Under the pieces are notes generated by a model. That model did no database searches and had not been told where the DNA came from. It was given only the letters and a program-made list of their open reading frames with translations. Shown one piece after another: positions 44,625 through 52,376 of a DNA stretch of 64,000 bases. The DNA comes from Colwellia sp. 39_35_sub15_T18. GTDB lineage: Bacteria > Pseudomonadota > Gammaproteobacteria > Enterobacterales > Alteromonadaceae. The position numbers were made by a program, and so were the translations under genes. How positions within the stretch are numbered: position 1 is the stretch's first letter; the number at the start of each line of letters is the position of its first letter. The stretch is taken from the NCBI GenBank assembly GCA_002162675.1, contig MAAE01000024.1, forward strand, positions 1 through 64,000, read 5' to 3'.

Positions 44625-45764
44625 CTACCTTTGTGAAATAGCTACAACAGTACGTGGCTCTGAACCTGTATAGTCTGCCGACGGGCGAATAATACGGTTA
44701 TTAGAACGTTGTTCCATTACGTGTGCAGCCCAACCAGTTAGACGTGAACAAACAAAAATAGGCGTAAACAATTTAGTTGGAATACCCATGTAGTTATAAG
44801 TAGAAGCATGGAAGAAATCGGCATTACAGAATAATTTTTTGCTATCCCACATAAACTCTTCACAAGCAACTGAGATATCATAAAGTGAGGTATCTCCATT
44901 TTCAGCGGCTAGTTTTTCTGACCATGCTTTGATAATGACATTACGTGGATCTGAGGTGCGGTAAATGGCATGACCAAAGCCCATTATTTTTTCTTTGCGT
45001 TCAAGCATGCCAGCCATTTGCACTTTAGCGTCTGCAGGAGAAGTGAACTTTTGGATCATATCCATAGCAGCTTCGTTAGCACCACCGTGAAGTGGTCCAC
45101 GTAAGGTACCAATAGCGCCTGTAACACATGAGAACATGTCAGATAAGGTTGATGCACAAACACGAGCCGTAAAGGTTGAGGCGTTAAACTCATGCTCCGC
45201 ATATAAAATTAGTGATACATCCATAACACGTTCATGTTGCGCTGATGGCGACTCACCATTAAGTAGGCGTAAAAAGTGACCACCTAACGAGTTTTCATCA
45301 CTCATACAGTCAATTTCAATACCGTCATGTGAATATTTATACCAAAAACACATAATGGCAGGGAATGCTGCTAATAAACGGTTAGCGGCTTTGTTTTGTT
45401 CAGAGAAATCAACTTCCGGTTCAACATTACCTAAAAATGAACAACCAGTGCGCATAACATCCATAGGGTGAGCATCTTTAGGGATATGTTTTAACACTTC
45501 TTTTAGCGCTTTCGGAATATCTCGCATAGCAAGTAGCTCAGCTTTATACTCAGCTAATTCAGCTGTTGTCGGTAATTCACCGTTGAATAATAAGTAAGCC
45601 ACTTCTTCAAAGGTGGCATTTTCAGCTAAATCTGCAACATCATAACCACAGTAGGTTAAACCACTACCTGATTGCCCAACCGTACATAAAGACGTTTCAC
45701 CTGCACTTTGACCACGTAAGCCTGCACCACTTAATTTCTTATCAAGAGTCTTGTCAGTCATCAT
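44625..45764 (-). CDS. prpC: 2-methylcitrate synthase
   Basis: The 379-residue enzyme condenses propionyl-CoA with oxaloacetate, the first step of the methylcitrate cycle. Citrate-synthase motifs are visible: GGHFLRLLNG, LRGPLHGGANEAAM, MGFGHAIYRTSDPRN and C-terminal GWAAHVMEQ. The short length (no N-terminal extension) fits PrpC, not GltA. AGGAAATA precedes the ATG-ATG start. It is 39 bp after prpB. Confidence 0.96.
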   Translation of the reverse strand: MMTDKTLDKKLSGAGLRGQSAGETSLCTVGQSGSGLTYCGYDVADLAENATFEEVAYLLFNGELPTTAELAEYKAELLAMRDIPKALKEVLKHIPKDAHPMDVMRTGCSFLGNVEPEVDFSEQNKAANRLLAAFPAIMCFWYKYSHDGIEIDCMSDENSLGGHFLRLLNGESPSAQHERVMDVSLILYAEHEFNASTFTARVCASTLSDMFSCVTGAIGTLRGPLHGGANEAAMDMIQKFTSPADAKVQMAGMLERKEKIMGFGHAIYRTSDPRNVIIKAWSEKLAAENGDTSLYDISVACEEFMWDSKKLFCNADFFHASTYNYMGIPTKLFTPIFVCSRLTGWAAHVMEQRSNNRIIRPSADYTGSEPRTVVAISQR

Positions 45765-45803
45765 TATTTCCTCATTATTTATATATAATATTTTAACATT
45801 TAT

Positions 45804-46709
45804 TTACTTGTTGTTACCTTCAGCACTTTTTTCTTTAAGAAAAAGCGAATCTAATTTTTGCTCGTAATCGTGATAACCAAGGTAGTCATATAAATCCATA
45901 CGGGTTTGCATGTTGTCAATTTCAGCTTTTTGATCCCCATCAGCTAACAGAGTTCTATATACAGATTCAGCCGCTTTATTCATCGCTCTAAAAGCTGACA
46001 ATGGGTAAAGCACCATGGCACAGCCCCACTCACCTAATTGCTCTTTATTCCATAATTCAGTTTGACCAAATTCAGTGATATTCGCTAATACAGGTACATC
46101 TAACGCCTCAGTGAATGCACAGTAATGCTCTTCAGTTTTCACCGCTTCAGCAAAGATACCATCAGCACCGGCAGCAACATAAGCTTTAGCACGTTCAAGA
46201 GCGGCTTCTAAACCTTCTTGAGCAAAAGCATCAGTACGCGCCATAATGAAAAAATCAGGGTCAATACGGGCATCAACGGCTGCACGAATACGGTCGACCA
46301 TTTCTTCAGTGGTAACAATTTCTTTATTTGGACGATGACCACAACGCTTTTGTGCCACTTGATCTTCAATGTGAACCGCAGCAGCACCGGCTTTTTCCAT
46401 GTCACGAATCGTTTTAGCAATATTAAACGCGCCACCCCAGCCAGTATCAATATCAACTAACAAAGGCAATGACGATGCTGACGTGATTCGCGCTACGTCA
46501 GCAATAACATCATTTAAAGAAGTCATGCCTAAATCAGGCAAACCATAAGAAGCATTAGCGACACCACCACCCGATAAATAAATGGCTTGATGTCCTAACT
46601 GCTCTGCCATCATTGCACAGTAGGCATTGATAGTACCAACCACTTGCAGTGGTTTATTATTCGTTAATGCTTGGCGAAACTTAGCGCCAGCCGATAAAGT
46701 AGTAGTCAT
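45804..46709 (-). CDS. prpB: 2-methylisocitrate lyase
   Basis: The 301-residue PEP-mutase/isocitrate-lyase family enzyme splits 2-methylisocitrate into pyruvate and succinate. The catalytic loop K121-RCGH125 is present, with VDIDTGWGG and [10 protein letters not shown] for metal and substrate binding. It lies first of the catabolic genes after the regulator (10 bp gap). Confidence 0.97.
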   Translation of the reverse strand: MTTTLSAGAKFRQALTNNKPLQVVGTINAYCAMMAEQLGHQAIYLSGGGVANASYGLPDLGMTSLNDVIADVARITSASSLPLLVDIDTGWGGAFNIAKTIRDMEKAGAAAVHIEDQVAQKRCGHRPNKEIVTTEEMVDRIRAAVDARIDPDFFIMARTDAFAQEGLEAALERAKAYVAAGADGIFAEAVKTEEHYCAFTEALDVPVLANITEFGQTELWNKEQLGEWGCAMVLYPLSAFRAMNKAAESVYRTLLADGDQKAEIDNMQTRMDLYDYLGYHDYEQKLDSLFLKEKSAEGNNK

Positions 46710-46719
46710 TATAGTTCCT

Positions 46720-47424
46720 CTATTTTCGATTTATTAATTCGGTTAAATTCTGCTCTGCGATTTTGTTTTCAATATTTTTTCTTGAAGCGGCAATATGACG
46801 ACGCATTAATATTTCAGCCAACTCACCATCTCTGTCGCAAATAGCTTGTATGATTTGAGAGTGTTCGTTAAAAGCACGACTGGCTCTTGGGCTATTCATG
46901 CCAAACTGGCAGCGATACATGCGCACCAAGTGGTACAGTTGCCCACAAATCAAGTCGATTAATTGTTTATTATGACTTCCTAAAATTACTTTATAATGAA
47001 AATCAAGATCGCCCTCTTCTTGATAATAAGCCACACCATCTTTCAACTCTTGTGTTTGACTATGTGCTTTAAGCATCGCTTGCATGTCGACAATTTCTTC
47101 ATCCGACATATTCAATGCTGCTTGGCGACATGCCATACCTTCAAGCGCCTCTCGCGTGATATAAAGCTCAAGTAGGCCCTCAATAGTACAATCAACCACC
47201 CTCGAGCCGACATTAGCTTTACGCTCAATTAAATGGCATTTTTCTAAGCGGTTTAACGCCTCCCGTAAGGTAGAGCGGCTAATTTGATAACGTTTGGCTA
47301 GCTCGGGCTCACTTATTTTACTGCCTGAGGTAATCTCACCTTCAACAATAGCGTGTTGCATTTGTTCAAAAACTTTATCTGCAGTCGTCACGGCGGTTTG
47401 TTGAGTAGGGTTTGCTAAGTACAT
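46720..47424 (-). CDS. prpR: GntR-family (FadR subfamily) transcription regulator of the methylcitrate operon
   Basis: The 234-residue protein has an N-terminal winged helix-turn-helix (about 12-80, [23 protein letters not shown]) and a C-terminal FCD ligand-binding domain with the metal-binding His residues ([14 protein letters not shown]). It leads the prpBC-acnD-prpF genes with only 10 bp to prpB and should repress them until propionate intermediates accumulate. Palindromes ATTGTCGACAAT around the promoter upstream are its likely targets. It is not the sigma-54 PrpR of E. coli; the symbol marks function only. Confidence 0.9.
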   Translation of the reverse strand: MYLANPTQQTAVTTADKVFEQMQHAIVEGEITSGSKISEPELAKRYQISRSTLREALNRLEKCHLIERKANVGSRVVDCTIEGLLELYITREALEGMACRQAALNMSDEEIVDMQAMLKAHSQTQELKDGVAYYQEEGDLDFHYKVILGSHNKQLIDLICGQLYHLVRMYRCQFGMNSPRASRAFNEHSQIIQAICDRDGELAEILMRRHIAASRKNIENKIAEQNLTELINRK

Positions 47425-47455
47425 AGAGTTAAAGCCTTATTATATGTTTATTTGG

Positions 47456-47466
47456 ATTGTCGACAT
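47456..47466 (-). promoter_or_regulatory. Operator O2 of the prp operon (downstream of the -10)
   Basis: ATTGTCGACAT, matching 10 of 12 bases of the perfect palindrome upstream. It lies around the probable transcription start, where bound protein would block RNA polymerase. Confidence 0.65.
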
Positions 47467-47484
47467 ATTGAGTTTACAAGAGCA

Positions 47485-47512
47485 ATAATAACGGAAATAA
47501 TTTATTATGCAA
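47485..47512 (-). promoter_or_regulatory. Probable promoter of the prp operon
   Basis: On the minus strand TTGCAT (47507-47512) and TATTAT (47485-47490) with 16 bp between. It lies between two palindromic operators and 60-90 bp before the regulator gene. Confidence 0.55.
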
Positions 47513-47527
47513 GTACACTTTAGGCTT

Positions 47528-47539
47528 ATTGTCGACAAT
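47528..47539 (-). promoter_or_regulatory. Operator O1 of the prp operon (upstream of the -35)
   Basis: ATTGTCGACAAT is a perfect 12-bp palindrome. Such TNGTCNACNA-like sites are usual for FadR-subfamily GntR regulators. With O2 it brackets the promoter, about 72 bp apart centre to centre. Confidence 0.7.
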
Positions 47540-47565
47540 TTCTTTTTATTGATATTTTTCAGAAC

Positions 47566-47606
47566 ACAAAAAAGCCCACGCAATACTTGACTATTGCGTG
47601 GGCTTT
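47566..47606 (-). terminator. Terminator of the tRNA operon
   Basis: AAAGCCCACGCAATA and TATTGCGTGGGCTTT are exact 15-bp arms with a 6-base loop, followed by T on the minus strand. It lies 65 bp after the last tRNA-Glu and before the prp control region. Confidence 0.92.
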
Positions 47607-47671
47607 CTATATTTCACTTTTCGTACACTTTTTAAATAACAATTATTAAATAATAAGGTTATAAAATAAAG

Positions 47672-47747
47672 TGGCATCCCTAAGGGGATTCGAACCCCTG
47701 TTACCGCCGTGAAAGGGCGGTGTCCTAGGCCTCTAGACGATAGGGAC
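47672..47747 (-). tRNA. tRNA-Glu (UUC), copy 3
   Basis: The 76-base gene begins GTCCCTATCGTCTAGAGGCC, carries anticodon TTC in CCCTTTCACG and T-arm GGGGTTCGAATCCCC, and encodes GCCA at the 3' end. It is identical to the two other copies upstream. It decodes GAA and GAG. Confidence 0.98.
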
Positions 47748-47976
47748 ACTGACATTAACTATTGTCAAACAAAGCTAATACAAACTATCTACCAGATCAC
47801 TCCGGTGATTTAATTTAACTAAAGTCTATATTAGTAGACTTATTGAAAAACTAAAACTCTAAATTCTTATTTTCATTCTTCTTAAAGATTTATTCTTCTC
47901 AAATAATGTCAGCATAAGAAACTGATTCACTTTATATGCACTCTACTTATTTATAATAATTTTATAAAAAGTAAAG

Positions 47977-48052
47977 TGGCATCCCTAAGGGGATTCGAAC
48001 CCCTGTTACCGCCGTGAAAGGGCGGTGTCCTAGGCCTCTAGACGATAGGGAC
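47977..48052 (-). tRNA. tRNA-Glu (UUC), copy 2
   Basis: Same 76-base sequence as copies 1 and 3, including encoded CCA. Spacers on either side differ in sequence and length (229 bp to copy 3 and 185 bp to copy 1). Confidence 0.98.
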
Positions 48053-48065
48053 ACTAAAACTGGTA

Positions 48066-48141
48066 AGCGAATAAATTCGCTATTTTAGTGTTAGGCGAGT
48101 GCTGAGCCTGCGAAGCCGAGCGACATTACCCAATACTAAAA
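48066..48141. repeat. Two palindromes between tRNA-Glu copies 1 and 2
   Basis: AGCGAATaaATTCGCT (48066-48081) is a perfect hairpin. TTTTAGTGTT (48083-48092) pairs with AATACTAAAA (48132-48141) around a GC-rich centre. Downstream half is flanked by AAAACTGGTAA and AAAACTAGTAA. It may guide processing of the tRNA precursor or be a small inserted repeat. Confidence 0.5.
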
Positions 48142-48237
48142 CTAGTAAATAACCAATTCTGAACAGTGCTTATTGTTTTATAAGTATAAGCAAACTTATT
48201 TTTATTTTTCACCTAGTAAAAGGTAAAAAATAAATAG

Positions 48238-48313
48238 TGGCATCCCTAAGGGGATTCGAACCCCTGTTACCGCCGTGAAAGGGCGGTGTCCTAGGCCTCT
48301 AGACGATAGGGAC
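48238..48313 (-). tRNA. tRNA-Glu (UUC), copy 1
   Basis: Identical to the other two copies. It follows tRNA-Ala by 75 bp in the same transcription unit. Confidence 0.98.
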
Positions 48314-48388
48314 ATTAACTATCGTATTTAGCCATTTTACACAGCTAAATATAAATCTCTTCTCCATTTACTTTATAATAAAAATAAA

Positions 48389-48464
48389 TGGTGGAGCTAT
48401 GCGGGATCGAACCGCAGACCTCTTCGCTGCCAGCGAAGCGCTCTCCCAGCTGAGCTATAGCCCC
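48389..48464 (-). tRNA. tRNA-Ala (GGC)
   Basis: The 76-base gene begins GGGGCTATAGCTCAGCTGGG, has anticodon GGC in the loop CTGGCAG and encodes ACCA at its end. It decodes GCC and GCU. It is first gene of the tRNA operon. Confidence 0.98.
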
Positions 48465-48541
48465 GCTTGTTTAAATGCTGATTTTAAAAAAAGCAATTCA
48501 AACGGTTATATTCAATAACTGGCCTAATAGCTATTAAATAT

Positions 48542-48576
48542 ATATTCTTTCTATTTTAGAAAAATAGAAAGAATAT
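48542..48576. repeat. Perfect 16-bp palindrome inside the tRNA promoter
   Basis: ATATTCTTTCTATTTT and AAAATAGAAAGAATAT are exact arms with a 3-base centre. The -10 box of the tRNA promoter lies within it, so a protein bound here would control tRNA transcription. It could also act as an AT-rich hairpin. Confidence 0.8.
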
Positions 48577-48582
48577 TGTCAA
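48553..48582 (-). promoter_or_regulatory. Promoter of the tRNA operon
   Basis: On the minus strand TTGACA (48577-48582, a consensus -35) and TAAAAT (48553-48558) are 18 bp apart, about 90 bp before tRNA-Ala. No GC-rich discriminator of stringent control is seen; the stretch after the -10 is AGAAAGAATATAT. Confidence 0.6.
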
Positions 48583-48902
48583 CTAGGGTCTTTTCGAAGA
48601 AATGAACACTTGCTGAAAACGAGGCGCATTCTAAGCAGCAGCCTTAAAACTGTCAACACTTATTTTAAAAAAAGCACTAAAAAACTGTAAAAAACACTTC
48701 CTCTGATTATTTATACAACAAGTTGTTTGTTTTTTGCCTAAGCACTTGTTTGGCTTGTACAAGTTATAGTCTTTATTAAAATGAGATTAACAAAAATTAA
48801 ACAGGCAGCGCTCGGCTACTTTCTTTTTTAGGCATTTACAGGTATTGTTTGCTGACAAAGTAAAAGTATTAGTCAGTACTACTCAGAGTTATAAACAATA
48901 GA

Positions 48903-49808
48903 ATGCAGTTAAATGAATTAAACATTGTTGCCATTGGTGGTGGTCACGGCTTAGGTCGAGTGCTCTCTACTCTCTCCTTTATGGGCAATAAACTCACTGG
49001 CATAGTAACTACCACAGACAATGGTGGCTCCACAGGTAAATTAAGAAGGCGTAGCAGTTCTATTGCATGGGGTGATCTTAGAAACTGCTTAACCGAGCTA
49101 GTTGATAGTGACTCTGTTGGCAGCCAGCTGTTTAACTTTCGTTTTGAGGGTGGTGATGAATTAAGTGGTCATAATCTTGGTAATCTAATTTTGTATGGTT
49201 TAGGGCAAGTACAGTCAAGACCTTTAGATTCAATTAAGCTTGTTAGCCGTATGCTAAGAGTACGAACACAAGTTTTGCCTATGTCAGAAACACCCACTGA
49301 TTTAATGGCCTTTTATCCAGAGGGCCGTTGCCGCGTTGGTGAGCTTTCTGTAGATGAAATGCCGATAATGCCAAAAAATTTAATGCTGGCACCTTTAGTT
49401 AAGTCGTTAACACCTTGTATCGATGCTATTAATAAAGCAGATTTAATCATTTTAGGCCCTGGCAGCTTTCTCACCAGCATCATTCCCCCATTACTCGTTA
49501 GAGATATCAGCAAAGCGATTGCTAATAGAAAAGGTCATTGTGTATTTATTGATAATATCGTTGCAGAGCAAAGCCCAGCAGCCAAATTAACCATTGATGA
49601 AAAGCTGACCTGGATTGAAGAAAACATAGGCTGCTTGCCAATTGACAGTGTTATAAGCCAAGAGCCATCTGTTAAGTCCGATAGAGTTGCTATTATTTGT
49701 CGTAACTTAGCGCATAACAAGGTGCCTCATCATCACGACAAACAAAAGCTCATTGCTGCGCTAGAGGCTTGTGTTTCATCCGCTGTTGACAAGAAAAAGA
49801 CGGCATAA
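48903..49808 (+). CDS. yvcK: YvcK/YbhK family (gluconeogenesis factor, CofD-like) protein
   Basis: The 301-residue protein has a CofD-like Rossmann fold with the N-terminal G12-GGHG16 motif. It also carries VTTTDNGGSTGKLRR, WGDLRNCL, HNLGNLIL and ILGPGSFLTSIIPPLL. The B. subtilis member binds UDP-GlcNAc and is needed for growth on gluconeogenic carbon sources and for cell shape. The full family length is reached. Its last 29 codons are duplicated 78 bp downstream (49887-49973). Confidence 0.92.
   Translation: MQLNELNIVAIGGGHGLGRVLSTLSFMGNKLTGIVTTTDNGGSTGKLRRRSSSIAWGDLRNCLTELVDSDSVGSQLFNFRFEGGDELSGHNLGNLILYGLGQVQSRPLDSIKLVSRMLRVRTQVLPMSETPTDLMAFYPEGRCRVGELSVDEMPIMPKNLMLAPLVKSLTPCIDAINKADLIILGPGSFLTSIIPPLLVRDISKAIANRKGHCVFIDNIVAEQSPAAKLTIDEKLTWIEENIGCLPIDSVISQEPSVKSDRVAIICRNLAHNKVPHHHDKQKLIAALEACVSSAVDKKKTA
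49722..49808 (+). repeat. yvcK 3' end that is duplicated downstream (copy 1)
   Basis: These 87 bases from GTGCCTCATCATCACGAC to the stop are the parent of the block at 49887-49973. Confidence 0.9.
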
Positions 49809-49886
49809 TCATTTTATGGTCAAAGTCATATCATGGTAGCAGAGGATTTGTCCTCGATATAATTTAGCGGCATAATCAAAGAAGAA

Positions 49887-49973
49887 GTGCCCCACCATCA
49901 CGACAAACAAAAACTCATTGCTGCGCTAGAAGCTTGTGTTTCATCCGCTGTTGGCAAGAAAAAGACGGCGTAG
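49887..49973 (+). pseudogene. Duplicated 3' fragment of yvcK (copy 2)
   Basis: The 87-base block is 92 percent identical to the last 29 codons of yvcK, with 7 differences, all transitions. Read in the yvcK frame six are silent, including the stop (TAA to TAG), and one changes Asp to Gly. Such a pattern implies that this copy diverged while under coding selection, so it looks like the end of another strain's yvcK left after a recombination event. It has no start or promoter of its own. The joint is preceded by CGGCATAATCA, also present at the end of copy 1. Confidence 0.8.
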
Positions 49974-50495
49974 TTATTTATTCTAGCCTTGTTCTAGATT
50001 TATTTTAAGTTCATTCTACCTAATATTCACCACAGAGGGCTCTTCGAGCCTACACAGAGACTTTATTGTACTCACTGTAGTGCGGCTGATCTCTGTGTCA
50101 TTTAGGCACAGTCATCTTCATTTATGTTGCTTTATTGCTTTTCATCTTCACTAATGCGACTCGCAACCGCGCCTTTTTGATCTCTGTGTCATTTAGGCAC
50201 AGTCATCTTCATTTATGTTGCTTTATTGCTTTTCATCTTCACTAATGCGACTCGCAACCGCGCCTTTTTGATCTCTGTGTCATTTAGGTACTGCCATCTT
50301 CATTTATGTTGATTTATTGCTTTTCATCTTCACTAATGCGACTCGCAACTGCGCCTTTTTGATCTCTGTGTCATTTAGGTACTGCCATCTTCACTTATGC
50401 TGTTTTATTGTTTTTCATCTTCACTAATGCGACTCGCAATCGCGCCTTTTTGATCTCTGTGTCATTTAGGTACTGCCATCTTCATTTATGTTGCT
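49974..50495. other. 522-bp repeat-rich region between convergent yvcK and dcd
   Basis: It holds no complete gene. From the left: a short unique stretch, dispersed repeat copy C (50023-50085), and then four complete and one partial 91-bp units of the dcd-tail array. No obvious terminator for either convergent gene is seen. Confidence 0.7.
50023..50085 (+). repeat. Dispersed intergenic repeat, copy C
   Basis: TATTCACCACAGAGGGCTCTTCGAGCC ... ACACAGAGACTTTATTG ... ACTGTAGTGCGG, matching copies A and D in the core. It abuts the tandem array, whose unit also begins GATCTCTGTGT. Confidence 0.75.
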
Positions 50496-50542
50496 TTATT
50501 GCTTTTCATCTTCACTAATGCGACTCGCAACCGCGCCCTTTT
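50088..50542 (-). repeat. Five tandem 91-bp units made of the dcd 3' end and its flank
   Basis: GATCTCTGTGTCATTT recurs at 50088, 50179, 50270, 50361 and 50452, with a sixth partial match (GATCTCTGTAT) at 50543 inside dcd; every interval is exactly 91 bp. Each unit ends with the sequence that encodes the last 15 codons and stop of dcd ([15 protein letters not shown]). Only the rightmost belongs to the intact gene. Units differ by a few bases. Upstream (minus sense) each tail continues from non-dcd sequence, so none is translated from its own start. Confidence 0.92.
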
Positions 50543-51086
50543 GATCTCTGTATTTTGCATCTTCACGTTTATTATAGGGACGAGCAGCACTTGATGACAT
50601 GGTTTCAAAATTAAGCGCGGCTATTTTCATTTTAGGACGTAAAGCTAACGGCAACTTGCCACTGTTATAAAACTCTAACACTATTTGTCCTGACCAGCCG
50701 GGATCAATTCGATGCGCTGTTACATGTACCATTAGGCCTAATCTCGCTAATGATGAACGACCATCTAACCAGCCTACAATGTTATCTGGCAAGGTAACTG
50801 ACTCATAAGTTACAGCAAGCGCCAATTCACCCGGGTGTAAAAAGAAAGCATCACCATCGGCAATAACTATTTCATCACTCATAACTGAATTCATGGCTTG
50901 CTGCATTTCTGCTTTTGGACCGCTTAAATCAATAAAAGGTGCAGTGTGATCTTGAAATACTCGAAATTCATTACCTAAACGAATATCAACACTAACTCCT
51001 GAAATCATTGAGCTATCGGGTTTCGGTGTGATAATTATTTTTTCATCATCAAGGTATTGTTCAATATCTTTATCACATAATCTCAT
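50496..51086 (-). CDS. dcd: dCTP deaminase
   Basis: The 196-residue cytoplasmic enzyme deaminates dCTP to dUTP, supplying dTTP synthesis. Family motifs are visible: [37 protein letters not shown], with the catalytic Glu (LEFYN) and substrate loop DGRSSLAR. It has normal length, so the terminal repeats downstream did not alter the protein. It is cotranscribed with apbC (28 bp gap). Its 3' end is multiplied in a tandem array. Confidence 0.96.
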   Translation of the reverse strand: MRLCDKDIEQYLDDEKIIITPKPDSSMISGVSVDIRLGNEFRVFQDHTAPFIDLSGPKAEMQQAMNSVMSDEIVIADGDAFFLHPGELALAVTYESVTLPDNIVGWLDGRSSLARLGLMVHVTAHRIDPGWSGQIVLEFYNSGKLPLALRPKMKIAALNFETMSSSAARPYNKREDAKYRDQKGAVASRISEDEKQ

Positions 51087-51114
51087 TTTTTATTTCTACT
51101 TATGGTTAAAATAA

Positions 51115-52287
51115 TTATTCTGTTTCTTCAATACTTGCCGTTAAAGGGCTGCGTTTATCTAACTGCAAAAAAAGTTGTCCCGTAATATTACGCGCTATTC
51201 TACGGTACAAACTTGCTATCTCACCAGCGCTATTTTCAATGATGTCAGATTGACCGAAATCAGCATCTTGGCGAATATCAATATTGAGTGGTAATTGGCC
51301 TAATAAATCTATTTGCTTTTTCTGAGCCATCAATACACCACCAGATTGACCAAATATATGACTTTCGTGGCCGCAGTTTTCACACACGTGATAGCTCATA
51401 TTCTCAATAAGCCCTAATACCGGCACTTGCACTTTATCAAACATGGTTATGCCTTTAACGGCATCATCTAGAGCAATATCTTGTGGTGTTGTCACAATCA
51501 CAGCGGCCGCAACCGGTACTTTTTGCGCTAAAGTGAGCTGAATATCTCCCGTCCCCGGCGGCATATCAATTAATAAATAATCAAGCTCAGGCCAAATCGT
51601 TTCATTAAGTAACTGATGAAAAGCGCCACTAGCCATAGGGCCACGCCACACTGTTGCGTCGTTTTCATCCACTAAGAAGCCAATCGACATAGCATGTAAA
51701 CCATGCGCCATTAACGGCGTCATTAACTTGCCATCGGTTGATCTTGGCTTCGCACCTTTAAGGCCTATCAATGTCGGCACCGAAGGACCATAAATATCGG
51801 CGTCTAAAATTCCCACTTTAGCGCCTTCTGCTATAAGTGCATAAGCCAGATTTACCGTGGTAGTTGACTTGCCTACGCCGCCTTTTCCTGAGGCAACCGC
51901 AATAATATTAGCTATATTTTGTTGGCTGCCCTTTAAAGAAAAGCCACGAACACTGTCAATCTTCAATTGCACATTAAAGACAACGCTTTGCGCTAAAGTG
52001 TCGGTTAAGTTTGCTGCGATCTCTTCAAGCTCTCCCTGACAAGGAAAAGGCATTACAAGGTTAACGTTAATATTCTGCTGTTGTTCTTTAACATCTATGT
52101 GAAGGCATACGCTAAGCACGCCCTGAGGAAAGTTATTTGAGCTATAGTTTTGCAACGCAGCTTTAATAACTTGTAGTGATTCTGATGAGCTAAGCGTCAA
52201 TTCTGCTGAACTAGACACCGATTCTGGTGAATTGGCCGTTGATTGCGCATTATGCTTCTTTTTACTAGAAAAAAATTTACCGAACAT
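51115..52287 (-). CDS. apbC: Iron-sulfur cluster carrier protein, Mrp/NBP35 family ATPase
   Basis: The product is about 390 residues from MFGKFFSSKKKHNAQ; an in-frame ATG six codons upstream without ribosome-binding site is also possible. An N-terminal MIP18-like (DUF59) region is followed by a P-loop GKGGVGKS (about 134-141), ADIYGPSVPTLIG, DMPPGTGD and the CxxC motif CENCGHES that holds the cluster. It binds and transfers Fe-S clusters in the cytoplasm. It is divergent from metG, the arrangement found in E. coli (mrp/metG). Confidence 0.95.
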   Translation of the reverse strand: MFGKFFSSKKKHNAQSTANSPESVSSSAELTLSSSESLQVIKAALQNYSSNNFPQGVLSVCLHIDVKEQQQNINVNLVMPFPCQGELEEIAANLTDTLAQSVVFNVQLKIDSVRGFSLKGSQQNIANIIAVASGKGGVGKSTTTVNLAYALIAEGAKVGILDADIYGPSVPTLIGLKGAKPRSTDGKLMTPLMAHGLHAMSIGFLVDENDATVWRGPMASGAFHQLLNETIWPELDYLLIDMPPGTGDIQLTLAQKVPVAAAVIVTTPQDIALDDAVKGITMFDKVQVPVLGLIENMSYHVCENCGHESHIFGQSGGVLMAQKKQIDLLGQLPLNIDIRQDADFGQSDIIENSAGEIASLYRRIARNITGQLFLQLDKRSPLTASIEETE

Positions 52288-52376
52288 ACCGAGTATCCAT
52301 GGCATTAATTATTTGAGTATAAACGTTAAATTCTGTACTATTGCTGCCATTATTACCATCAAAACATTTATTTTTT

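Larger units (their letters stand above)
48465..48902. other. 438-bp divergent control region between the tRNA operon and yvcK
   Basis: It holds the tRNA promoter and a 16-bp palindrome (next entries). Nearer yvcK it is AT-rich with no ORF, and its promoter is not obvious. A strong purine-rich ribosome-binding site is missing before the yvcK ATG (ACAATAGA). Confidence 0.5.

Noticed and set aside
49887-49973. A separate small gene after yvcK
   Set aside because: It has no start codon context or ribosome-binding site and is a copy of the yvcK end, so it is treated as a gene fragment.
50088-50542. CRISPR array
   Set aside because: The units are full 91-bp copies without distinct unique spacers, and each contains the dcd coding tail. 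No cas genes are present.
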